From NCBI GenBank assembly GCA_947463095.1, contig CANHRE010000008.1:1-52617 (forward strand): a DNA stretch of 52,617 bases, in the 5' to 3' direction. Below, piece after piece: positions 41,377-50,356 of the stretch. Made by a program: the position numbers and the translations under genes. The first letter of the stretch is position 1; the number at the start of each line of letters is the position of its first letter. This stretch comes from Flavobacteriales bacterium. GTDB lineage: Bacteria; Bacteroidota; Bacteroidia; NS11-12g; UBA955. Under the pieces are notes generated by a model, which searched no databases, was not told where the DNA came from, and worked only from the letters and a program-made list of their open reading frames with translations.

Positions 41377-43623
41377 ATGATGAGATTGTTCACACGCAGA
41401 ATCCTGTTGTTTTCTTTTTTCAGTGCTTCGGTGCTTGCGGCCGCACCCGCTGATACCCTGAGCCAGGCGCGCCAACTGAAGGTGTTGCACACCCGTGAGC
41501 ATATCCAGATTGATGGCATGCTTGATGAGGCCATATGGAATCAATATTCAGGCAGCGGTGCGCGCTTTATACAGCACTTCCCTTACGACACCGGCCGCAG
41601 CCAAACCCAAACGGAGGTGATGATGGCCAGCGATGAACACAATCTATATGTGGCGGTGGTTTGCCGCGATGCGCATCCGGAGCGCCCTTACGTAATTCAA
41701 AGCCTGAAGCGGGACTTCTCCTTTCCGGTGAGCGATGCCTTCAGCATGGTCATAGATCCATGGAATGATGGTCAGAATGGATTTTCTTTTGGCGTGAACC
41801 CCATGGGTGCCCAACGCGAAGGCTCGGTGGAAGGAGGCGGTAACTTCGGGGTTACCACGGCCTGGGATCAAGTGTGGTATAGTGAAGTGAAACGCTATGC
41901 CGACCATTGGGTGAGTGAATGGAAGATCCCCTTCCGCTCATTGCGATTCCCTGCCGGCGTGGCCAGATGGAAGGTGAACTTTGCGCGCAACAACCTCAAA
42001 ATAAACGAAACCAGCACCTGGGTTTTGGTGCCGCGCAACTTCAATGTGGCCAACCTCAGTTTTACCGGCGTGATGGAGTTCGAGAAGCCGCCACAACCGA
42101 AAAAAGGCGTGAATGCCGTACTTATTCCTTATGGCATCAACCGTGTAAACAGGGATTATGCCAGAAATAAACCGGGCACCGTGGAGTGGAATGGCGGCGC
42201 CGATGCTAAAGTGGCCATCAGCAGCGCCCTGAATCTTGACCTTACCGTCAACCCTGACTTCGCTCAGGTAGATGTAGATGTACAGCAAATCAACCTGTCG
42301 CGTTTCTCGCTGTTCTTCCCGGAGCGAAGGCAATTCTTTATAGAAAACAGCGACTTGTTCGGAAGCTTTGGCTTCAGGCAGATACGCCCCTTTTTCTCCC
42401 GCAACATAGGGTTGGAAAAAGGAAAGGTCATCCCCATACGCGCCGGGATGCGCCTGAGCGGGAAATTAGGAACAGATTGGCGCATTGGCGCATTGACTGT
42501 TCAAACAGGCGCTCCTGCTGGCCTGAACACCACCAGCAACTACACCGTAGCCACCGTGCAACGCAAGCTGTTCAGCTCCAGCAATGTTTCCGCAATCATG
42601 GTGAACCTGCAGGGGTTTAAGGAGGGACGTATGCAGCAGGGCAGCTACAACCGAATCTTTGGTGTTGACTACAACCTGATCAGCAAGAACAGCCGTTGGC
42701 GTGGAAAGGCCTTTTATCACCACAGCTTCTACCAGGGCAGCAATGCCAGGAATAGTGCCAACGCTCTATGGTTACAATATGCTGAGCCAAGGTTCTACCT
42801 GGAATGGAACCATGAATACGTCCATTCCGGTTATCGTGCCGACGCGGGTTTTGTGCCGCGCACCTCCGTGTACGATGCCGGAACAGGCCGCACCCTGCGC
42901 ATGAGCTACCTGAGGCTGGAACCTATGGCTGCCAAAACCTGGTATCCTAAAAATGGGCCATTCAACAACATCAGGCTGAATTTATACAACAGCAGTTATC
43001 TGGACAGTTCATTCCGCGGCAATGATGTGCTCACGGATATTGGTCCACAGTTTACTTTCCGCAACACTATGAGCCTGAGTGCAGGCCTCATAAAGCAGTT
43101 TATCAGGCTCTATTACCCGAATGACCCCACCGGTGTTTCCGACACCTTCCTGCAGGCCGGCAGCTATAGCTTCAGCAGGGCCTATCTGCGCATGAATTCT
43201 GATATCCGCAAGCGACTGAGCGGCAGCATTGAGGTTTCAGGCGGCGGTTTTTATACCGGATCAAACCAGAGTGTGCGTGGCGAAGTAAACTACAGGGTGC
43301 AGCCCTGGGGCATCTTAAGCCTCACGGCCAGGAATGACCATATCTATATGCCCGAGCCCTATGGTCGTACCTTCCTTACCCTCATTGGCGGAAAGGCAGA
43401 GCTGAGCTTCACCAACAACCTGTACCTGACCACTTTTGTACAATACAATACCCAGGCGCGTAACTTCAATGTGAACAGCCGCCTGCAATGGCGTTTTCGC
43501 CCTATGAGTGATCTGTTTGTGGTGTATAGTGAAAACGACCGCACTTCTGGCTACGGCTTCGGGCTGCGCGGCGTTAAAGACCGCACCCTCGTGGTGAAGA
43601 TGCTCTGGTGGCTAAATACCTGA
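41377..43623 (+). CDS. DUF5916 family protein (CBM9-like domain plus beta-barrel)
   Basis: A 748-residue exported protein. After a signal peptide (cleavage near AAAPADT) there is a carbohydrate-binding-module-9-like domain: IQIDGMLDEAIWNQYSG, NLYVAVVCRDAHPERP and DAFSMVIDPWNDGQNGFSFG. From about residue 240 it matches DUF5916, with the block NPDFAQVDVDVQQINLSRF followed by SLFFPERRQFFIENSDLF. The rest has alternating aromatic strands that fit an outer-membrane beta-barrel. Such proteins are common in Bacteroidota and of unknown function; a role in binding or uptake is only inferred. It starts nine bases after the MltD-like gene. Confidence 0.88.
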   Translation: MMRLFTRRILLFSFFSASVLAAAPADTLSQARQLKVLHTREHIQIDGMLDEAIWNQYSGSGARFIQHFPYDTGRSQTQTEVMMASDEHNLYVAVVCRDAHPERPYVIQSLKRDFSFPVSDAFSMVIDPWNDGQNGFSFGVNPMGAQREGSVEGGGNFGVTTAWDQVWYSEVKRYADHWVSEWKIPFRSLRFPAGVARWKVNFARNNLKINETSTWVLVPRNFNVANLSFTGVMEFEKPPQPKKGVNAVLIPYGINRVNRDYARNKPGTVEWNGGADAKVAISSALNLDLTVNPDFAQVDVDVQQINLSRFSLFFPERRQFFIENSDLFGSFGFRQIRPFFSRNIGLEKGKVIPIRAGMRLSGKLGTDWRIGALTVQTGAPAGLNTTSNYTVATVQRKLFSSSNVSAIMVNLQGFKEGRMQQGSYNRIFGVDYNLISKNSRWRGKAFYHHSFYQGSNARNSANALWLQYAEPRFYLEWNHEYVHSGYRADAGFVPRTSVYDAGTGRTLRMSYLRLEPMAAKTWYPKNGPFNNIRLNLYNSSYLDSSFRGNDVLTDIGPQFTFRNTMSLSAGLIKQFIRLYYPNDPTGVSDTFLQAGSYSFSRAYLRMNSDIRKRLSGSIEVSGGGFYTGSNQSVRGEVNYRVQPWGILSLTARNDHIYMPEPYGRTFLTLIGGKAELSFTNNLYLTTFVQYNTQARNFNVNSRLQWRFRPMSDLFVVYSENDRTSGYGFGLRGVKDRTLVVKMLWWLNT

Positions 43624-43633
43624 GCTCAGGTAT
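43616..43633. terminator. 18-bp perfect palindrome between convergent genes
   Basis: ATACCTGAGCTCAGGTAT is a perfect inverted repeat without spacer. It spans the DUF5916 stop codon and ends three bases before the convergent thioesterase stop. A second palindrome, GTTTAAAC, follows directly (43634-43641). It could form a hairpin acting as a bidirectional terminator, though there is no long T run. Confidence 0.4.
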
Positions 43634-43635
43634 GT

Positions 43636-44073
43636 TTAAACTGCCGAAATACGAAAAACCTCAGGCGTTGCCGCAGTAAAGGGAACCACCTTCCGTTGTG
43701 TGTAGTCGAAAGCTACCATACCGGTTCGGGCCAGCGCAACAATACGTTCGCTGCCTTCCTCACTGATGCGGTAGTAAACGGCAAAACTGCGCGGACTTTG
43801 TTCGTCAATGAACAACTCGAAGCGCAGGTGCTCCGCCAGGAAGGCTTCCGATTTAAACTCCAGGGCAAGGTCGGCCTGAATCAGGCCGGTGCCGAAAAAG
43901 TTCAAGTCGTCGGGGCAGCCCAGGTCAGCGAAATAACGCACCCGTGCTTCGTGCAGAAAACCCGCCAGCTTGTCGTTGGCCAAGTGCTTGCCATAGTTCA
44001 GGTCGGTAACACGCACCGTGATGGTGGTGCTGAATACCGGTACACCGGAAATGTGCAATTTCACCCTGGCCAT
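43636..44073 (-). CDS. hotdog-fold acyl-CoA thioesterase
   Basis: A 145-residue protein of the 4-hydroxybenzoyl-CoA thioesterase (hotdog) family. The helix region VTDLNYGKHLANDKLAGFLH is the conserved family segment, followed by RYFADLGCPDDLNFFGTGLI and the strand DLALEFKSEAFLAEHLRFEL. It would hydrolyse an acyl-CoA; the substrate cannot be told. It lies five bases after the tail-specific protease and is probably the last gene of a three-gene minus-strand operon. Confidence 0.87.
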   Translation of the reverse strand: MARVKLHISGVPVFSTTITVRVTDLNYGKHLANDKLAGFLHEARVRYFADLGCPDDLNFFGTGLIQADLALEFKSEAFLAEHLRFELFIDEQSPRSFAVYYRISEEGSERIVALARTGMVAFDYTQRKVVPFTAATPEVFRISAV

Positions 44074-44078
44074 ATGCC

Positions 44079-46166
44079 TTATTTCCAGTCGTTGAGCAGC
44101 AGGACTGCCTGTTCCATCATAGCGTCGCGCTTGTAGGGCTTCATCCAGTCGCGTCGCTGGGCAGACTTGGCCTCATCTTGTTGCACGGCGTCCATGTCGG
44201 ATTGCAGTGGCTTGATGTCGCTTAGTGAAGACTTATAAGATGTATCGCTGTATCGTTTATTTTCGATGATGCGTTTACTTTCCTCTTCAGCATAGGCGGA
44301 AAGGCTTAGCGGATATTCCGTCACTTTACGGCGTTGATCAAGCACAGCGGCATATTCCTGCACCAGTTTATAATGCGGGCTGGCTGACACACGTGTTTGC
44401 GCGCCGGCTATCAGGCCGCTGCGGTTGCTGTAGTTGAAGGCCTCATATCCGGCGGGTTTGATTTTGTCAAACTGCATGGCATATTTCTGTTCCTTTTCAC
44501 CCATCTCCATAAAGTCGTAGGCATCGGGAATCACCACATCGGGGGTAACCCCCACCAGTTGGGTAGTACCGCCGTTGATGCGGTAGAACTTTTGAATGGT
44601 TACTTTCACCGAGCCCATGCCGGCGTTCTGGCGGGTATCAAAAACATTGCCTGCACCCAGGTTGAAAAAGGTCTGTACGGTTCCTTTGCCAAAGGTGGAT
44701 TTGCTGCCAACAATGATGGCGCGGCGATAATCCTGCATGGCGGCTGCCAGAATTTCGGAGGCAGAAGCACTGAAGGCGTTGGTGAGGATGACCAGGGGGC
44801 CGTCCCAAACAACCTGCTCATCATAATCGCTCAGCACTTCTACATCGCCCTGGCGATTGCGTACCTGCACCACAGGACCGGCTTTGAAAAACAGGCCTGC
44901 CATCTCTACGGCATCGCGAAGGCTGCCGCCGCCGTTGTTGCGCAAATCGAGCACTATGCCCTTTACGCCCGCATCCCGCAACTTGAACAACTCGCGGCGC
45001 ACATCTTCTGCAGAACTGCGGCCTCCGCGTTCGTTGAAGTCGGCATAGAAGCTAGGAAGGTTGATGACTCCGAAGGTTCTTCCGCCGAATTCGGTGACTG
45101 CACTCTTAGCGAAACCTTCTTCTATGATCACCACATCGCGAACAATGGGGATTATCTTGATGCTGCCGTCGGGCTTCTTAACGGTTAAGCGCACTTCGGT
45201 ACCTTTCTTACCGCGGATCAACTGTATGGCGTCGTCAATGTCCATGCCCACCACGTCAACAGGATCTCCGGCGGCCTGGCCTACCTTCAGAATTAAATCG
45301 CCTGCCTTCAGTTCGCCCTGGCGATAGCTGGCGCTGCCCGGTACAATGCGTTCCACCTTGATGTAGCCGTCGCGTTCCACAAGCGTGGCACCAATGCCTT
45401 CCAGCTTGCCGCTCATGCCTATGTCAAAGTTCTGCTTGTCTGCCGGTGGGAAGAAATTGGTGTGCGGGTCGTATATCTCGGTAATGGAGTTGATATAAAA
45501 GGAAATTTTGTCTTTGCGGTTCATGCGGCGCAGGCGCTTAAACCAGTCGTTGTTGGTTTTCAGCACCTCAGCGCGGGCGCGAGATTCAATGCTGTCCGCA
45601 GGGAGTTCCTTCACCGTGGTATCCTTGCGCAGCAGCGCCTCCTTCTGCTGTTCACTCTTGCGATAGCTGCGCTCCAGGATGTTGTACTTCAGCGCCTTGC
45701 GCCAATTTTCCTGAAACTCCTTGTCGTCTTTGGCATATTTAGGATGCTCGTTGTCGTAGTTCCAGGTTTCTGTGTTGTTAAAGCTGAAGGGTTTCTGCAG
45801 CAGGGTGGTATAGAGCGTTTCGGCCTGATTCATGCGCCGGGAGAAGAGGCTCCAGGCGGTATCCATAAATTCATAACTGCCACGCTTGATCTGATCGTCC
45901 AGTTGGGTGCGGTATTTCTCCAGCTTACGCATATCCTGCTGGGTGAAGAAACGGCGCTCGTTGTCCAGCTTATCCAGGAAGTTGTCGAAGATGTTTGCCG
46001 ACAGTTCGTCGTTGAGTTTTACAGGTTGGTAATGGTGAATGTTCAGTTGTTCGATAACGCCTTCCAGGAGTTCAGATTCACCGCCTTGTCTTTTGCTGGA
46101 ACAGAATACAAGAAAACTGAATAATGCGATGGGGAAGAGGGGTGTGATGAGGTTTCTGGATCTCAT
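44079..46166 (-). CDS. prc: C-terminal processing (tail-specific) protease
   Basis: A 695-residue S41 peptidase. The N-terminal membrane segment ends in FLVFCSS (Cys22), a possible but imperfect lipobox. A PDZ domain is seen from IGATLVERDGYIKVERIVPG to AGDLILKVG. The S41 core contains GIVLDLRNNGGGSLRDAVEM, FSASASEILAAAMQD (catalytic Ser around 468-470) and STFGKGTVQTFF (Lys494). A long N-terminal helical domain and a C-terminal region match Prc/Tsp of E. coli rather than shorter CtpA. It acts in the periplasm on protein C-termini. It starts four bases from the M49-like gene stop. Confidence 0.95.
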   Translation of the reverse strand: MRSRNLITPLFPIALFSFLVFCSSKRQGGESELLEGVIEQLNIHHYQPVKLNDELSANIFDNFLDKLDNERRFFTQQDMRKLEKYRTQLDDQIKRGSYEFMDTAWSLFSRRMNQAETLYTTLLQKPFSFNNTETWNYDNEHPKYAKDDKEFQENWRKALKYNILERSYRKSEQQKEALLRKDTTVKELPADSIESRARAEVLKTNNDWFKRLRRMNRKDKISFYINSITEIYDPHTNFFPPADKQNFDIGMSGKLEGIGATLVERDGYIKVERIVPGSASYRQGELKAGDLILKVGQAAGDPVDVVGMDIDDAIQLIRGKKGTEVRLTVKKPDGSIKIIPIVRDVVIIEEGFAKSAVTEFGGRTFGVINLPSFYADFNERGGRSSAEDVRRELFKLRDAGVKGIVLDLRNNGGGSLRDAVEMAGLFFKAGPVVQVRNRQGDVEVLSDYDEQVVWDGPLVILTNAFSASASEILAAAMQDYRRAIIVGSKSTFGKGTVQTFFNLGAGNVFDTRQNAGMGSVKVTIQKFYRINGGTTQLVGVTPDVVIPDAYDFMEMGEKEQKYAMQFDKIKPAGYEAFNYSNRSGLIAGAQTRVSASPHYKLVQEYAAVLDQRRKVTEYPLSLSAYAEEESKRIIENKRYSDTSYKSSLSDIKPLQSDMDAVQQDEAKSAQRRDWMKPYKRDAMMEQAVLLLNDWK

Positions 46167-46169
46167 GGT

Positions 46170-47822
46170 TTAGTTGCCTATACTGTTAATGCCTTGTTCA
46201 AAATAAATGTCTACAGGGATGCCGCCTTGCTCCAGCCTGCCCAGGTCGCCCTGCAACCCGGTGCCAATGATGCCTTTGCTTTGTAAGAGGTTTGCGGCGG
46301 CTGTTTCTGAGCCATCTCCCTGTATCTGTAGCAAAAGCCCTGCCAGTTCGTAAACGGCCTGCCGCATTTGTTTCACATTCACTTTATAGGTCCCTGCCTG
46401 GTCGCGGGTGATAGCGCCGCGTTCAAGCAGGTGGTTGAAGGTAATCATGTTGGCTTTACCGTGTGCGCTGGAGGCGCCAAAGCGTACAGAACGGAACACG
46501 CTGGAAACGAAGGTCACATAATAATCTTCCAGGGTTCCTTCACTAAGGGTGCCTTGTTCCAGCAGCTGTGTGACCATGTACAAACCCAGCACGTCGGCCT
46601 TACATTCTTCAATAGCAGCATAGGTGGCGCCCAATGCTTCACGAACAGTCTTTTCGCCATTGATGGTATTCTTCACACCCAGTCCATGGGCTACTTCGTG
46701 GAACATCACGTTGGAAAAGAAGGCATTGAAGGTGATATGGCTGCGCTGCTTCTTGCTGATAAGCATAGTGCTGATGGGAACCACCATGCCATCAAACTTG
46801 GCCTGCATTACATTGCGTATCTGTGTGCGGCGGGTACCCAGCTCCTGCTGTATGCGCTCGTCGTTGGGTAAGTTTACCGCAATGGTTTTACTTCCCGCAT
46901 TGCAGTCGCCTGCGTAAAACAGAGCATCAAACACGGCCAGCTGGCTGTTTGAATTTCCTACCTGCTCCTGCTTATATTTAGCTTCGACGGGAAGCTGCTC
47001 CTGCAGCCAGGGAAGCATGGCGATGTATTTCTCCAGGCGGCGACTCCATTCCTGGTCGCGCACCATTACGTAAGCCTCAAAGGCGGTTTTGGTGCCGAAC
47101 AGTTTGTCTTCGTAGTTCTCAATTGGCCCGATGATCAGGTCGAACTTATTCTCCTTCATCGTCAGCCAGTATCGGTCGCTGATGTCAAAATTGCCCGTCA
47201 GCAGGTCGTTGGCGCGCAAGCGCAGGTACACGCTGAACTCCGGATCTGAGGCCTGCAGTGCGTTGGCAGCATGGAACATCTGCTCGGTCATGTAGCGCAA
47301 CTCTACAGCATAGGCCTCGGTATAGGGAATCACCTTTACCCTGCCAAACTCATCGCGTTGCAAGATGGAGTAGGGACTGTTTTTAAGCGGGTCTGCCAGC
47401 TTGTTGAACTCTTCCTTTGAAAGGCTGGCAGGGTACAATCCCGAGCCCAAGGGTTTCGCCCCATATTCGGCCATGAACGGCTTGTCGTCGTTCAGTCGGT
47501 CCCAGGGTCCGTAGTTCAAACGGAAATACGCCTTCATCATGGAATCATTACAGCGGGATAAGGCCGCATCGCGGTCGCCGAAGGCCTGTTTCCAGAAGAT
47601 GGCATCCGCTTGTCCGGCCGCGCCAATAAGCATCTTCAGGGCCTCGCGTTCCGCCTCGGTGCTTTGCTGCAAGTTGGCGGTAAGGGCTACCTTTCTGTAT
47701 CTGCCCATGGCCCGGGCAGCATCAAAGCCCGGCACAGGTACGCACTGTGCTAAAGCATCGTGCAGCTGCGACATGGCAAAGCATAATAGCGCAACGTGTT
47801 TCAGTTGGTTCAGGTACTTCAT
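46170..47822 (-). CDS. M49 (dipeptidyl-peptidase III)-like metallopeptidase
   Basis: A 550-residue exported protein. The ATG at 47822 gives a signal peptide ending near ALAQC; a TTG 18 bases upstream is less likely. Zinc ligands appear as MFHEVAHGLG (His375, Glu376, His379) and IEECKADVLGLY (Glu405/406). Classical DPP III has the hexapeptide HExxGH; this protein has the pentapeptide HEVAH, as in a minority of bacterial M49 enzymes. EECKAD fits the family's second motif. It heads the minus-strand operon with prc. Substrates are presumably peptides in the periplasm. Confidence 0.82.
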   Translation of the reverse strand: MKYLNQLKHVALLCFAMSQLHDALAQCVPVPGFDAARAMGRYRKVALTANLQQSTEAEREALKMLIGAAGQADAIFWKQAFGDRDAALSRCNDSMMKAYFRLNYGPWDRLNDDKPFMAEYGAKPLGSGLYPASLSKEEFNKLADPLKNSPYSILQRDEFGRVKVIPYTEAYAVELRYMTEQMFHAANALQASDPEFSVYLRLRANDLLTGNFDISDRYWLTMKENKFDLIIGPIENYEDKLFGTKTAFEAYVMVRDQEWSRRLEKYIAMLPWLQEQLPVEAKYKQEQVGNSNSQLAVFDALFYAGDCNAGSKTIAVNLPNDERIQQELGTRRTQIRNVMQAKFDGMVVPISTMLISKKQRSHITFNAFFSNVMFHEVAHGLGVKNTINGEKTVREALGATYAAIEECKADVLGLYMVTQLLEQGTLSEGTLEDYYVTFVSSVFRSVRFGASSAHGKANMITFNHLLERGAITRDQAGTYKVNVKQMRQAVYELAGLLLQIQGDGSETAAANLLQSKGIIGTGLQGDLGRLEQGGIPVDIYFEQGINSIGN

Positions 47823-47946
47823 GCAGCGTTTAAACGCCAAAGTTCAGGGAATGTGTTCGTAAATCTTTGTTTTTTTGTTTTCGCTTTGTTAAAAGCTGCG
47901 CAGTTTAACCGCAACTCCAACAAACATTCAGTATACTTTAACGGTT

Positions 47947-47989
47947 CTTCCATCGTTGACTTGTCTGAAGGCTTTATTGGTGATGGAAG
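47947..47989. repeat. 8-bp inverted repeat in the divergent region upstream of the GNAT-like gene
   Basis: CTTCCATC (47947-47954) and GATGGAAG (47982-47989) can form an 8-bp stem with a 27-base loop, and CGGTT/AACCG outside extends it imperfectly. The ATG at 47983 lies inside the right arm, so the hairpin could limit start access. Confidence 0.4.
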
Positions 47990-48975
47990 TGGAGTCGAAC
48001 CGCTCTATACAGCGGGCCGCAACAAAGGAACTGGGATTGCATACTGCAGCAGCCATTGGCGCTCTTCGTTGCGGAAGTTTGTCGCCCCAGCTTCCTGAGT
48101 ACAGCGTGTTGCCTTTAGAATTGACCCGTCTTCGTAGCCTGCTCAGCGGCCCCTTATCATTTGCATTACTCCGCTTGTTGCACCGCGAATCGCGCCTGCT
48201 GTACGCCGGACGGCTGCATTACCCCGACGTGCTGAGCACCCCGCTGGTGCAGGATTCCATGCCCGCGCTGGGCTCCCTGATGCGCAGTGAACAAATGAAC
48301 TATGCGTTGGCACCGGGCACCGTGGACCTTCCAGGGTGGGTGCGCTTCCGCACCGAACCCGTGATGCGGCTGAACCTCGATTCCGCCTGGAACCAGTTCT
48401 CAGATTACCTGGCTGCCTTGAACAGCAAACACCGCGTTAAAGCCAGACGTGTACAAGCCTTGTCGCAGGAGCTTACGTATAGCCTGCTGGATCTTCAGGA
48501 TTTGCGGACCAACAGGCATTTATTGGATGGTTTATTTACCGACCTGAAGCAGCGCCTGCCTTTCATGTTGGGTGTTATCAATACCCGCTTCTTCGAAGAA
48601 CAGGCTGAACACTATGGCAACCGGCTGCAATTGCGCCTGTATTCCTTGGGCGATAAGGTCGTTGGGTTCATTTCCCTTTTGCAGCAGGATGGGGTTTTAT
48701 ATGCCCTGCACGCCTGTGCCGAACCCGAGGAAAACAAGCGCTTGCATGTCTATCAGCGGATGCTCTATGATGCGTTGGATCTGGCCATCAGGCAGCGTTG
48801 TACATCATTGCATATGGGCAGGACGGCAGCGGGCATCAAGTCATCCATTGGTGCCGAGCCCTTGCCAGGGTTTTACAGTGTGTATGCCCGCGGAAGCCTG
48901 CGGCGCCTGGCCTTGCGCATCCTGGCGCGCTGGGCAAAGCCAGAACAACAGCCCATCCGTAAGGCGTTCCGATAA
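47983..48975 (+). CDS. GNAT/BioF2-like (CelD-type) acetyltransferase-domain protein
   Basis: About 330 residues. The core from FRTEPVMRLNLDSAWNQFSD through YLAALNSKHRVKARRVQALS is the pattern of BioF2-like acetyltransferase domains (CelD/FemAB-like GNAT fold). LRLYSLGDKVVGFISLLQQD and the final LHMGRTAAGIKSSIGAEPLP support this. The start is uncertain: a TTG at 47956, the ATG at 47983, or a GTG at 48106 that would remove a poorly conserved N-terminus. It lies divergent from the M49 operon and is followed after 19 bases by the C1 peptidase. Confidence 0.7.
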   Translation: MEVESNRSIQRAATKELGLHTAAAIGALRCGSLSPQLPEYSVLPLELTRLRSLLSGPLSFALLRLLHRESRLLYAGRLHYPDVLSTPLVQDSMPALGSLMRSEQMNYALAPGTVDLPGWVRFRTEPVMRLNLDSAWNQFSDYLAALNSKHRVKARRVQALSQELTYSLLDLQDLRTNRHLLDGLFTDLKQRLPFMLGVINTRFFEEQAEHYGNRLQLRLYSLGDKVVGFISLLQQDGVLYALHACAEPEENKRLHVYQRMLYDALDLAIRQRCTSLHMGRTAAGIKSSIGAEPLPGFYSVYARGSLRRLALRILARWAKPEQQPIRKAFR

Positions 48976-48994
48976 AAAAGCACATTTTTGCATC

Positions 48995-50200
48995 ATGAGA
49001 ACATTCATGCTGCTGTTGGCCGCCGCCATCATTGCTGTTCCGAATACCAAAGCCGGCGATACGCTGCGCAACAAGGCGGGCAGTAAATACATGTTTACCC
49101 GCAAAGCCGACCTGCAAGCCACGGCTGTGCGCAACCAGTGTCAGACCAGCACCTGCTGGAGCTTCAGCACCATCAGCTTCCTGGAAAGCGAACTGCTGCG
49201 CCAGGGTAAGGGGGTGCATAACCTCAGCGAGATGTTCGTGGTGCGCCATGCTTATTTCGAAAAGGCCATCATGTACTTGCGCATGGACGGCGACCATCGT
49301 CTGGATGAAGGCGGTGAAGCCCACGACGTGCCGCTCATCATCAGAAAATACGGCATCGTTCCTGAAGAAGCGTACCGCGGGCTGGCTTACAAAGGCAATG
49401 CTTCCGACAGCACCCATAACCATGGCGAGTTGCGCGCCGCCATCAAGGCCCTGGTTGATGCGTACAAGCCATTCGCCGCCTCCGGAAAGCTCAGCCCCTC
49501 GTGGCTGCAGGCCCTGAATGGGCTCCTCGATGCCTACTTGGGTAAACTGCCGGAAACCTTTTCCTATAGCGGAAAAACTTACACGCCACGCAGCTACGCC
49601 GATGCCCTCGGCCTGAAGATGGACGACTATGTGTTCCTCACCTCTTTCACTCATCAGCCCTACTACAAACCCTTCGTGCTGGAAATCCCCGACAACTGGA
49701 GCCTGCAAAGTGCTTGGAACCTTCCCCTGGATGAGTTTACCGAGATGGCCTTCCGCTCGCTGGACATGGGTTATACCTTCGCCTGGGCCGCAGACGTGAG
49801 CGAGAAAGGGTTCTCCTTCAAAGACGGTATTGCCATCCTGCCCGCCCACGACAGCCTGGTGCGCAGCAAGGCTGAACCGGCGCGCTTTGTGCAGGGAAAG
49901 TCGCTCAGCGCCTTCGACCAGCCGTGCCCGGAGCTCAAGGTGGATGAGCAGCTGCGCCAGCATTACTACGACTACAAACAGACCACGGATGACCACGGCA
50001 TGCAAATGACCGGATGGTACACCACCCCCGACGGGAAACGCTGGTTCCACATGCGCAACAGCTGGGGCAACGGCAACTACCTGAGCGGATACCAGATGGT
50101 TTCAGAATCCTATTTCCGAGGGAAGACGATTTCCATCATGGTGCACAAGGATGTGCTGGGAAAGAAGCTCAGCGAAAAACTTGAGCTGGAACTGGATTAA
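48995..50200 (+). CDS. secreted C1B peptidase (bleomycin hydrolase/PepC-like)
   Basis: A 401-residue cysteine peptidase with an N-terminal signal peptide (MRTFMLLLAAAIIAVPNTKA). The catalytic Cys54 is in VRNQCQTSTCWSFST, His334 in DDHGMQMTGW and Asn355 in MRNSWG, so the papain triad and the oxyanion Gln are complete. Length and the long helical insertion match aminopeptidase C/bleomycin hydrolase; most members are cytoplasmic, whereas this one should be exported. The ATG at 48995 lies after the preceding stop; a longer frame upstream overlaps that gene and is spurious. A CATTTTTG sequence just before the start is one base off the -7 consensus. Confidence 0.92.
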   Translation: MRTFMLLLAAAIIAVPNTKAGDTLRNKAGSKYMFTRKADLQATAVRNQCQTSTCWSFSTISFLESELLRQGKGVHNLSEMFVVRHAYFEKAIMYLRMDGDHRLDEGGEAHDVPLIIRKYGIVPEEAYRGLAYKGNASDSTHNHGELRAAIKALVDAYKPFAASGKLSPSWLQALNGLLDAYLGKLPETFSYSGKTYTPRSYADALGLKMDDYVFLTSFTHQPYYKPFVLEIPDNWSLQSAWNLPLDEFTEMAFRSLDMGYTFAWAADVSEKGFSFKDGIAILPAHDSLVRSKAEPARFVQGKSLSAFDQPCPELKVDEQLRQHYYDYKQTTDDHGMQMTGWYTTPDGKRWFHMRNSWGNGNYLSGYQMVSESYFRGKTISIMVHKDVLGKKLSEKLELELD

Positions 50201-50233
50201 ACAATGTCAAACAAAAGCGAACGTTATCTGCAT

Positions 50234-50356
50234 ATGAAGAAGTACCTAACAGTTGTCCTGATCCTGATGACGGCATTATTGCTGTTTCAGGCCTGCGCCT
50301 CCAAAAAAGGCTGCAATACTAAGGGCAAGAAGAGGACAGAAATGGGATGGATGTAA
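50234..50356 (+). CDS. small lipoprotein
   Basis: A 40-residue ORF, starting MKKYLTVVLILMTALLLFQA with the lipobox cysteine at position 21 (LFQAC). The mature part would be only 20 residues, with a second Cys27 and several Lys/Arg. An in-frame ATG at 50204 would add ten residues, but the second ATG gives the expected lipoprotein signal. It overlaps the phosphatase start by ten bases, so the two are probably coupled. The function is unknown. Confidence 0.6.
   Translation: MKKYLTVVLILMTALLLFQACASKKGCNTKGKKRTEMGWM

Noticed and set aside
47980-48060. A minus-strand tRNA gene
   Set aside because: Only a T-loop-like sequence and a CACCA are visible. No matching acceptor 5' strand, D-arm or anticodon arm is found at the right distances.
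48572-48994. N-terminal extension of the C1 peptidase frame
   Set aside because: It overlaps the GNAT-like gene in another frame and would place the signal peptide in the middle of the protein. The ATG at 48995 fits.
48836-50050. A 404-codon antisense frame opposite the C1 peptidase
   Set aside because: The sense strand has a complete signal peptide and catalytic triad. The antisense product shows no signature.
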